Both the position numbers and the translations under genes were made by a program. From NCBI GenBank assembly GCA_937967535.1, contig CALCMV010000321.1:1-16217 (forward strand): DNA of 16,217 nt. The letters are read 5' to 3'. This DNA is from an uncultured Saprospiraceae bacterium. Lineage in GTDB: Bacteria > Bacteroidota > Bacteroidia > Chitinophagales > Saprospiraceae. Positions 6,052-12,178 of this stretch are shown here, piece by piece; positions within the stretch are counted from its first letter, which is position 1; the number at the start of each line of letters is the position of its first letter. The notes under the pieces were generated by a model, which had not been told where the DNA came from, made no database searches, and saw nothing but the letters and a program-made list of their open reading frames with translations.

Positions 6052-7188
6052 CTACCGTTCCCCTACGCCATCTACGATTTCGCATACATAAATATCGGTA
6101 TCAAGATTGGTAGATTTATGGTATTGTTTTTTGACGTATTCTGTAAAATCGCTAATGGCTTCCTCATGTACGAGCGCAACCACGCAACCGCCAAAACCTG
6201 CACCCGTCATACGCGCACCTGCACAACCTGTAATCGAACGCGCTGCATCTACCAAAAAATCTAATTCATCACAACTGACTTCATAATCATTGGTGAGAGA
6301 AAGATGCGAGGCATCCATACTTTCGCCGAGTGTCTGCCAATCGCCATCTTGGAGGGCTTCGATGGCTTCGTGTACGTATTGATTTTCCCACCAAACGTGT
6401 CGCGCACGAGCCAGTAAAACAGGGTCTTTTACACATTCCATTATCATCGGAAATTCGGCTTCGCAGAGGTTTGGAATGTCATGTTTTTCGCGGATGAGTG
6501 CGAGGGCTTTTTCGCAAGCAGCCCGACGCTCGTTGTACGCAGATGCGGCGAGTTCGCGTTCTTTATTGGAGTTCATGATAACGATTTTGAAGCCTTCTAT
6601 ATTGAATGGAATGTGTTGGTAGTCAAGTGTTTGGCAATTGAGTTGGATGGCGTGTTGTGCTTTGCCCATTGCTACGGCGAATTGGTCCATGATACCACAA
6701 TTGACCCCTACAAATTCGTTTTCTGCTTTCTGACAAAGCAATGCCATAGCTACTCTATCCGCCTCAAATCCGGCAAGGGTCATCAGCACATATCCGGTCA
6801 ATACTTCAATGGCTGCCGATGAGGATAAACCCGACCCGACGGGCAAGGTAGAATCAAACAAAATATCTACACCTTTTATCGGCATTTTTGTCATTTGCAA
6901 GAGGCGAATGACGCCCATTGGGTAGTTGCCCCAACCCGCGGTGGGATTATATTCGATAGATTTTTTTAGGTCAATTTCGATGCGTTTTTCGCTCATCGTG
7001 GAGCGTAGGCGGATGGTGTCGTCGTCGCGCTCACGTACCTGTGCGGTGATGCCTAAATGGATAGCCGCAGGGAGTACCATGCCGCCGTTGTAGTCGATGT
7101 GGTCGCCGATGAGATTGACACGCCCCGGCGCGAAAAATGTACGTACAGGGGCTTTGCTTTTGCCAAATATTTGATTGAATTTTTGCAT
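6052..7188 (-). CDS. galK: Galactokinase
   Basis: Phosphorylates alpha-D-galactose to galactose 1-phosphate with ATP, the entry to the Leloir pathway. It is a GHMP-family protein of 378 residues, a normal length. The galactokinase signature PGRVNLIGDHIDYNGG is at residues 21-36 (with the allowed D instead of E), the ATP-binding LPVGSGLSSSAAIEV at 115-129, GIMDQF with the catalytic aspartate at 168, and the third GHMP motif TGAGFGGC at 328-335. galT, galM, galE and a transporter are absent here; in many Bacteroidota galK stands apart from galT, so this is not alarming. A promoter-like box lies 58 bases upstream. Confidence 0.96.
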   Translation of the reverse strand: MQKFNQIFGKSKAPVRTFFAPGRVNLIGDHIDYNGGMVLPAAIHLGITAQVRERDDDTIRLRSTMSEKRIEIDLKKSIEYNPTAGWGNYPMGVIRLLQMTKMPIKGVDILFDSTLPVGSGLSSSAAIEVLTGYVLMTLAGFEADRVAMALLCQKAENEFVGVNCGIMDQFAVAMGKAQHAIQLNCQTLDYQHIPFNIEGFKIVIMNSNKERELAASAYNERRAACEKALALIREKHDIPNLCEAEFPMIMECVKDPVLLARARHVWWENQYVHEAIEALQDGDWQTLGESMDASHLSLTNDYEVSCDELDFLVDAARSITGCAGARMTGAGFGGCVVALVHEEAISDFTEYVKKQYHKSTNLDTDIYVCEIVDGVGER

Positions 7189-7564
7189 TTGTGTAGTATT
7201 GTGGTGTTGAGGTGTCGTTGTGTTGGGGTTTTTATTTTACAGGGGCAAAAGTACGGATTCTTTTTGAGAGATAGGGCAGTTGGATATCGTGAGATGTACG
7301 AAAATTCGATTTTTTATACATTATGAAATATTAATTTTTAGAAAAGAATAAATATGAAAACGCATGTAAGTACATAGACATTGGGATAGAAGTGATTTTG
7401 ATAGTAATTCGAGGAAGAGAATTGTTGTTTTAGGGTGTTCGTCGTGATTGATAACTAAGTCATTATTAGCTGTTTTTCGCGTAACTATTATCTATGACAT
7501 GCGTATAATATGGTGATTTTTGAAGACTTCTTTCAAAACGAGGTTACAATATTATTATAAATTT
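7189..7564. other. Divergent intergenic region galK / signalling operon
   Basis: About 375 bases without a supported gene between the divergent galK and signalling genes. It holds the galK -7 box (7246-7253, minus strand). Near the right end GATTTTTG at 7515-7522 is one base off the -7 consensus and could serve the plus-strand operon, with transcription starting at about 7529. No inverted repeats of note were seen. Confidence 0.4.
7246..7253 (-). promoter_or_regulatory. galK -7 promoter box
   Basis: On the minus strand TACTTTTG matches TAnnTTTG exactly and lies 58 bases upstream of the galK ATG, giving a leader of about 50 bases. I do not see a clear TTTG -33 box at the expected spacing, so this rests on one half-site. 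Confidence 0.45.
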
Positions 7565-8017
7565 ATGGACAAAGAAGATATAAAATATAAATTCGAATTT
7601 GAGCATAGAGCTTATGATGAGCATGCCACTGAGGAGGAAATTCAAGCTATTAAAAATCAGGTTTTTGTGTACGAAAAGGGTATTATTTGCTTAAAAGAAA
7701 TACCGGTAGTTAGTACTTTTAGTATCAATCTTGTTTTTGATGAATTAGAAAGATTAGGGAAGCAAATAGCTAAACATGGGATTTTAATCGACATCACAGA
7801 GACGCAAAGACCGGATGCACAGACAAGAAGAGTCATTAATGCCCGCTTTTCGAAAATTTGTGAAAGTGTGCAACATGTCTCTTTCTGTACCGGAAAGAAT
7901 TTACTTATTAATACGGCAGCGCGATTTGTAATGTATCAAACCAATCTTGATTCTTACTCAATCCATAAAACAATAGAGGCATCTATTGAAGCTATTAAAG
8001 AAAAGGTAAATGGCTGA
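7565..8017 (+). CDS. Small signalling-operon protein, possibly STAS-like
   Basis: Not firmly recognised. From the ATG at 7565 it has 150 residues, no signal peptide and no membrane segment. The order of predicted strands and helices (FVYEKGIICLKEI, then a helix DELERLGKQIAKHG, strand ILIDIT, helix, strand VSFCTG, helix) resembles a compact alpha/beta domain such as STAS/SpoIIAA, but no diagnostic phosphorylation motif is evident. An in-frame TTG at 7520 would add 15 residues but overlaps a promoter-like box. The stop overlaps the start of the histidine kinase by 8 bases, so translational coupling and a shared pathway are likely. It could be an input or regulatory subunit of the kinase (inference). 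Confidence 0.7.
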   Translation: MDKEDIKYKFEFEHRAYDEHATEEEIQAIKNQVFVYEKGIICLKEIPVVSTFSINLVFDELERLGKQIAKHGILIDITETQRPDAQTRRVINARFSKICESVQHVSFCTGKNLLINTAARFVMYQTNLDSYSIHKTIEASIEAIKEKVNG

Positions 8018-8990
8018 TTATTACCACAATCCTAAGACGGAAAAATCGACGGTACTTGATGAAATATGGGAGCATATTTTAGCCATATCAAAGGGTAAAT
8101 GCAATATAACCGATGAGATGATTCTGAATGTCCGGGACGAAAAATATCACTTTATATTGGGAGGACTTCAGATACTACACGAAGACCTGCAAGCCCATAA
8201 AGAGGATTTTGTAAAAAAACTGGAAGCAGAATATAAATTGGAAGCTCTGAAAAAAGAGAGTGAAGAGCTGGCAAGAAAAAGGGAGGCAGAGCATCAAATA
8301 GAATTGCTGAAGAAAAAGAACGAGGAACTTGCCCAATTCAATTATGTCGCTTCTCACGATTTGCAAGAACCATTGAGAACCATCACCAGCTTTTCGGATA
8401 TACTCAAAAGAAAATATATTGAACAGCTTGATGCAGAGGCACAAATGTATCTGAAATTCATCTCCGAATCTGCTAATCGAATGAGTGGGCTGATATTTGA
8501 CCTGCTCAATTATTCGAAGATAGGACGAGAATATAAATTAGAAAAAATAGATTGTAAACAAATCGTTGATGCCGTATCGCGTGATTTGGACTACGCTATT
8601 GCAAAGACAAAACCGATTATAGATGTTGGTGATTTACCGATTATCAACTGCAATAAAACAGGTATGCATCAGGTGTTTCAAAATCTGATAGGAAATGCCC
8701 TGAAATTCAGAAAGCCGGAAGAAACCCCTAAGATAGAAATTAATGTCAGCGATAATGGTAAGCAATACCTTTTTTGTGTGGCAGATAATGGTATTGGTAT
8801 TGAGCCAATGTATAAAGAGCGTATCTTTGGTATTTTTCAACGCTTGCACAATAAGGACAAATATGACGGAACAGGTATTGGTTTGGCATCATGCAAAAAA
8901 ATCATCGAAATGCACCAAGGCAAGATATGGGTCGAATCTGAATTTGGAATCGGTTCAAAGTTTTATTTTTCTATACCTAAAAATAAATAA
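8010..8990 (+). CDS. Soluble histidine kinase
   Basis: Cytosolic sensor-type histidine kinase of 326 residues with no transmembrane helix. Residues 1-60 are a helical region of unknown input function, 62-110 a charged coiled coil, and 110-175 the HisKA dimerisation domain with the phospho-accepting His116 in ASHDLQEPLR. The HATPase_c domain has the N box NLIGNALKF at 225-233, the G1 box DNGIG at 259-263 and the G2 box GTGIGLA at 287-293. The SHDLQEPLR motif and IFQRLH segment are typical of phytochrome-type (HWE-unrelated) kinases, but no PAS or GAF domain is present. The start overlaps the previous gene by 8 bases and the stop is 2 bases before the response regulator, its obvious partner. 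Confidence 0.94.
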   Translation: MADYYHNPKTEKSTVLDEIWEHILAISKGKCNITDEMILNVRDEKYHFILGGLQILHEDLQAHKEDFVKKLEAEYKLEALKKESEELARKREAEHQIELLKKKNEELAQFNYVASHDLQEPLRTITSFSDILKRKYIEQLDAEAQMYLKFISESANRMSGLIFDLLNYSKIGREYKLEKIDCKQIVDAVSRDLDYAIAKTKPIIDVGDLPIINCNKTGMHQVFQNLIGNALKFRKPEETPKIEINVSDNGKQYLFCVADNGIGIEPMYKERIFGIFQRLHNKDKYDGTGIGLASCKKIIEMHQGKIWVESEFGIGSKFYFSIPKNK

Positions 8991-8992
8991 AT

Positions 8993-9400
8993 TTGGAAAA
9001 AAAGATAAGCGAAATAATGCTAATTGATGATGATGTCCCGACTAATTACCTGTCTAACATCATCATAAAAGATAAAGATTGTTGTGATACCATATCTACA
9101 TTCAGTATGGCAACAGAGGCTATTGATGACTTAAAAAAGAGGTTATCAAGTCATCAAAGATTGCCTGACATCATTTTACTTGACCTCAATATGCCGAGAA
9201 TGAATGGATGGGAATTTATGGAAGCCTTCAATCAATTTAGCTTTGAAAAACAGATGCCTAAAGTCTATATACTTACTACCAGCATGAATCCCGATGATAA
9301 AATTAGGGCTTTAAACACCTCATCTGTATCCGGTTTTCATAAAAAAGCATTGAATGAGGATATACTGGATAAAATAATTGCTGATATTGAAAGTGCGTAA
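8993..9400 (+). CDS. Single-domain response regulator (CheY/Rcp1-like)
   Basis: A 135-residue receiver domain with no output domain. Acidic residues D12-D14 (MLIDDD) and the phospho-acceptor Asp64 in IILLDLNMPRMNG are present, with LTTS (T95/T96) and the conserved lysine near 117 (SGFHKKAL). The start is a TTG at 8993, 2 bases after the kinase stop. The alternative ATG (9017) would remove most of beta strand 1, so TTG is preferred. Such stand-alone receivers usually pass phosphate on or bind a protein target. It is the last gene of the three-gene operon; the perfect palindrome 36 bases downstream may terminate it. Confidence 0.93.
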   Translation: MEKKISEIMLIDDDVPTNYLSNIIIKDKDCCDTISTFSMATEAIDDLKKRLSSHQRLPDIILLDLNMPRMNGWEFMEAFNQFSFEKQMPKVYILTTSMNPDDKIRALNTSSVSGFHKKALNEDILDKIIADIESA

Positions 9401-9435
9401 GTGATAAGAACATGTTTAAAATATACTTTATTGAA

Positions 9436-9495
9436 TAATATGTTCGCCAAATTTTGTCCCGATAATTATCGGGACAAAATTTGGCGAACATATTA
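9436..9495. repeat. 60-bp perfect palindrome without spacer
   Basis: Each of the 30 bases in 9436-9465 pairs with 9466-9495 and there is no central spacer; the axis lies between 9465 and 9466. The centre is GTCCCGATAATTATCGGGAC and the arms add AAATTTTG and GTTCGCC segments. It begins 36 bases after the response regulator stop and would form an extremely stable RNA hairpin, so it may terminate that operon. A U tract after the stem is short at best. The CCCGATA core recurs at 3280-3305. Confidence 0.95.
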
Positions 9496-9747
9496 ATTGA
9501 AAACTACGGATAAAAAATCAGGGATTAAAATTTTCATTGGTAATCAATCAATTATAAATTAATACAAATTTTATTGCATTTTTAATAAACAATAAATGCG
9601 TAACTAATTGAATTAAACGTAATTTTGAGCAGATTCTCAATGAGCTATGTAAAAGCTATATTTTAGCTGTAATATTTTTTAATCTTTATAAGTGATTAAC
9701 TAACAACAATTCGTGATTTCGCGAGATTTTTATCCGTAGTTTTCAAT
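9496..9747. mobile_element. 252-bp element with 21-bp terminal inverted repeats
   Basis: Positions 9496-9516 and 9727-9747 are exact reverse complements over 21 bases (each arm contains GAAAACTACGGATAAAAA). The 210-bp interior is AT-rich and has no open frame of note. Two readings are possible: a non-autonomous MITE-like insertion, or a segment inverted by a site-specific recombinase, as for Bacteroides phase-variable promoters. I see no convincing target-site duplication at the ends. The left arm directly abuts the 60-bp palindrome; the right arm ends 5 bases before an ATG. Confidence 0.6.
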
Positions 9748-9752
9748 ACTTT

Positions 9753-11030
9753 ATGTTACCTACACTTTATGGTCAATTAGCGTCTTCGGCAGTAAGTTTA
9801 TCTGATTTGCAGCACAAATACGGTTCGATGTTAGTACTTGTGGAAGCAATTATTGGTAATACTCCCAACGCTGACTCAACGCTTGAAATATGGAAGACCG
9901 GATTTCGCACTTACAACATCTTAGTTCCGAATTTATTAAATTTACCACAATCATTATTTGGTTCAAAATCAGTTAAAACACTACTTGGTTTGGCAACTTA
10001 CGCATCAAGTCGGGCAGCTCAATGTGCATACTGTTCGGCACATACCTGTTCTTTTGCTTTGCGTCGTGGTGTCACACCGGAAGCAATATTAGGTCAACAC
10101 AACGAAAAAGAAACAGCAGTAATTAGTTTTGCGGAAGCCCTATCTCGTGTACCCTCCGATGTTAGTCAAGCACACTACGATACTCTAACAGCACAATGCT
10201 CGCAATTGGAAGCAGAACAAGCCGCTATGGGGGTTGTACTTATGGGATTCCTCAACAAATATATGGATGCTATGGGTATAGAAATCGAACAGCAAGCCAT
10301 AGATGACACCGCAGATTTGCTCACCCAAACAGGCTGGACGGCAGGCAAACACCTTAAAGGCGACATTAAACTTTCTCCTAATGCAAAAATTCCACAATCG
10401 GACAACTTATTGACCTATTTTCGCATAACCCGACACGCATTGGGCGCACTCAAAATAGAAAGAAACTGGACTAAAAATGTACCGAATACCTACGAAAAAG
10501 CCGCTTTATATCTCAAAAAACATACAGGACATCATTTTCCGATACTGGCAAAAATCAACCGCAAAAGAGTCATCAAAGCATTTACAGCAATACTCTGCGA
10601 CAATTTCAATACAGCCAATACAACTATTGGTCTGCATACAAAAGCTCTTACGGGTTTCATTTTTGCGACAATTGCCCAAAACGAATACCTCATCAAAGAA
10701 GCCAGATTACTAAGCCTACAGACTCTTCCTCATATCAATGAAGCAACATTTACCGGACTAAAACAACTCGCCTTCCAAGCAGTTCCCGATACTGCCGAAG
10801 CCTGCACTCAAGCACTATCGAAATGCGCTGCCTTGCCGGATGTTTCAGCATCCGACGCTGTCGCCCTTATATTAGCGAGAGCTGTCGCACCAAGTCCTAC
10901 ACAAGTCAATCCGGCTATTCTTCAGGTCGTCACACCGCAGCTTTCAGCAGAAAGCACCGTTGAACTCGTCGTCTGGGTTGCCATCCAACAAGCTATGCAC
11001 CGACTGGAGCGATATTTATCTTTTATTTAG
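9753..11030 (+). CDS. Tandem AhpD/carboxymuconolactone decarboxylase-like protein
   Basis: A 425-residue protein of two AhpD/CMD-like halves. The first half (about 70-180) has the redox motif CAYCSAHT (C91, C94, H97) seen in alkylhydroperoxidase-type AhpD proteins, followed by the usual ISFAEALSRVPSDVS segment and the final helix VVLMGFLNKYMDAMG. The second half (about 290-423) repeats the pattern (VALILARAVAPSPTQVN, then VELVVWVAIQQAMHRLERYL), but the CxxC site is replaced by NEYL at 310-313, so only the first half should be catalytic. Most CMD/AhpD proteins are 150-190 residues, so this is a duplication with one degenerate half. No AhpC or other peroxidase gene is adjacent. The substrate is unknown. 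Confidence 0.8.
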   Translation: MLPTLYGQLASSAVSLSDLQHKYGSMLVLVEAIIGNTPNADSTLEIWKTGFRTYNILVPNLLNLPQSLFGSKSVKTLLGLATYASSRAAQCAYCSAHTCSFALRRGVTPEAILGQHNEKETAVISFAEALSRVPSDVSQAHYDTLTAQCSQLEAEQAAMGVVLMGFLNKYMDAMGIEIEQQAIDDTADLLTQTGWTAGKHLKGDIKLSPNAKIPQSDNLLTYFRITRHALGALKIERNWTKNVPNTYEKAALYLKKHTGHHFPILAKINRKRVIKAFTAILCDNFNTANTTIGLHTKALTGFIFATIAQNEYLIKEARLLSLQTLPHINEATFTGLKQLAFQAVPDTAEACTQALSKCAALPDVSASDAVALILARAVAPSPTQVNPAILQVVTPQLSAESTVELVVWVAIQQAMHRLERYLSFI

Positions 11031-11122
11031 CATGTTGGTACTTTTAAATTATCCATAGTTTTTGAACATATTGTATAGCGCAAGTAGGCTTTCCTTTGTT
11101 TTACATTTTCAATAAAAATGAT

Positions 11123-11130
11123 TATCTTTG
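11123..11130 (+). promoter_or_regulatory. -7 promoter box upstream of nuclease-like gene
   Basis: TATCTTTG matches TAnnTTTG exactly and lies 31 bases before the ATG at 11162. The nearest TTTG (11095-11098) is 24 bases upstream, a little farther than the usual 19-20. Confidence 0.55.
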
Positions 11131-11161
11131 GTTAAATCGTTATTTTTCATAAAAATACATT

Positions 11162-11776
11162 ATGGCATATTCTGATTTTACATTAATAGATTTACAGGTT
11201 AAATTTGACCTTAAACATGAAGTAGTGGATTTATTTGATAAACATCAGATAAATCCAATAGCTCCCAGCGATTTTCTACAGCAGCAACTCAGTGAAGCAC
11301 ATAAACTTCCCATTAAAAGTGAGAAGTCTCGGTCTGAGTCGCTCATCTTGCCTATTCTTATGGAATCCAGACGTATAAATAATGATTTTTTTACCGTATA
11401 CTCCGGTGATATTTTAGTAGCTGATAGGGAAAACGGGCTTTCGGGTGAATGTGATTACATAATCACCAAAGATATAAGTTCTTATTATGTAAATAATCCA
11501 ATTATTACGATTGCGGAAGCTAAAAAACAAGATATTGAACTTGGTGTAAATCAATGCTCTGCCCAGCTATATGGTGCTTATACCTTCAATCAACAGTTCA
11601 ATTCATCTATCTCGAAAATTTATGGCTGTACGACGACAGGCGAAGTTTGGAAGTTCATTTCACTCGAAAACAATGTACTACAAATTGATAGAAATGAATA
11701 TTTTTTGAATGAAGTAGATAAAATTCTTGGGGTGTTTCAGGTGATTATTGATTATTATAAGGTTGTCTTAAATTGA
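11162..11776 (+). CDS. PD-(D/E)XK nuclease-like protein
   Basis: A 204-residue cytosolic protein. Visible motifs fit a PD-(D/E)XK fold: the early glutamate in SESLILPIL (E59), aspartate in GECDYI (D98), and the E-x-K core in ITIAEAKKQD (E119, K121), followed by NQCSAQLYGAY (Q131-Y140), which resembles the post-core glutamine motif of type I restriction R-subunit N-termini and related stand-alone proteins. No helicase, specificity or methylase genes are nearby, so it is not a complete restriction system. Its real role (repair, defence or other) is unknown. A small gene follows 18 bases downstream, possibly in the same operon. Confidence 0.65.
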   Translation: MAYSDFTLIDLQVKFDLKHEVVDLFDKHQINPIAPSDFLQQQLSEAHKLPIKSEKSRSESLILPILMESRRINNDFFTVYSGDILVADRENGLSGECDYIITKDISSYYVNNPIITIAEAKKQDIELGVNQCSAQLYGAYTFNQQFNSSISKIYGCTTTGEVWKFISLENNVLQIDRNEYFLNEVDKILGVFQVIIDYYKVVLN

Positions 11777-11794
11777 AATTTATTTAAAATAAAC

Positions 11795-12061
11795 ATGGTA
11801 ACAATATACAGCATTTACGACCAAATCGGAGAAATAATCGCGCACGCAGAACCGGAAAAGGTACTCAAAATGCGTGCTTCTGAGGATGTGCAACAACGTT
11901 TTAATGTACTTTTAGAAAAATCTAAAAATGAGGAGATTAGTCGTCAGGAAAGGGATGAATTGAATCATTTTGTGATGGTAGAGAGGTTATTGAGATTGGC
12001 TAAAATTAGGGCAGAGCAAGAATCAGTACAGACGACTTTAGCCGTCTCAAAAAGTAGATAA
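11795..12061 (+). CDS. Small helical protein of 88 residues, function unknown
   Basis: Begins at the ATG 18 bases after the nuclease-like gene, same strand. It is charged and mostly helical, with the pattern ASEDVQQRFNVLLEK...ISRQERDELNHFVMVERLLRLAKIRAE. From memory, small proteins with this pattern (S-E-x-x-x-R...LTxxE..EL...E...LAKxRA) are widespread and often lie next to a nuclease or toxin gene; whether they are antitoxins is not established here. The natural family end is near LAKIRA; the last residues (VQTTLAVSKSR) are encoded by the left arm of the REP-like doublet at 12026-12121, so the tail is secondary. Confidence 0.65.
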   Translation: MVTIYSIYDQIGEIIAHAEPEKVLKMRASEDVQQRFNVLLEKSKNEEISRQERDELNHFVMVERLLRLAKIRAEQESVQTTLAVSKSR

Positions 12062-12121
12062 TTTATTGTTTTTCAAATTTTTATAAATAAAAAAACAAGC
12101 GACGGCTAAAGTCGTCGGTAC
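12026..12121. repeat. REP-like inverted doublet at gene end
   Basis: Positions 12026-12048 and 12099-12121 are reverse complements over 23 bases with two mismatches, separated by 50 AT-rich bases. Each arm starts with GTAC (read outward-in) and holds a small hairpin, GACGACTTTAGCCGTC. The tetranucleotide-plus-hairpin layout parallels the doublet at 4161-4223, though the sequences differ. The left arm lies inside the 3' end of the 88-residue gene; the right arm is next to a bidirectional terminator. Confidence 0.75.
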
Positions 12122-12126
12122 AATAC

Positions 12127-12157
12127 AAAAGCCCTTCCGCAAGCGGAAGGGCTTTTT
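12127..12157. terminator. Bidirectional terminator between small gene and dnaK
   Basis: A 13-bp perfect stem AAAAGCCCTTCCG / CGGAAGGGCTTTT with a CAAG loop, followed by T on the plus strand and by T on the minus strand. It lies between convergent transcription units and can serve both, ending dnaK 22 bases after its stop. Confidence 0.9.
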
Positions 12158-12178
12158 ATATTTCTCAATGAAACGTCT

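Larger units (their letters stand above)
9401..9752. other. Intergenic region with palindrome and IR-bounded element
   Basis: No gene supported in 350 bases. It contains, edge to edge, a 60-bp perfect palindrome (9436-9495) and a 252-bp element with 21-bp inverted ends (9496-9747); the next gene starts 5 bases later. The interior is AT-rich. TAATTTTG at 9620-9627 matches the -7 consensus and points toward the downstream gene, but no -33 box is seen. Confidence 0.6.

Noticed and set aside
7520..7564. TTG start adding 15 residues to the first gene of the signalling operon
   Set aside because: It overlaps a GATTTTTG promoter-like box, and the ATG at 7565 gives a normal acidic N-terminus. Not excluded.
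9303..9491. 62-codon minus-strand open frame over the response regulator end
   Set aside because: It starts inside the palindrome and runs antisense into the response regulator; no family resemblance.
11162..12061. Complete type I restriction-modification system
   Set aside because: Only a nuclease-fold domain is present; no helicase, methylase or specificity subunit lies in the window.
11795..12061. Assigning a named antitoxin family to the 88-residue gene
   Set aside because: No DNA-binding or known antitoxin motif can be shown by eye and no toxin gene follows; kept as unknown.
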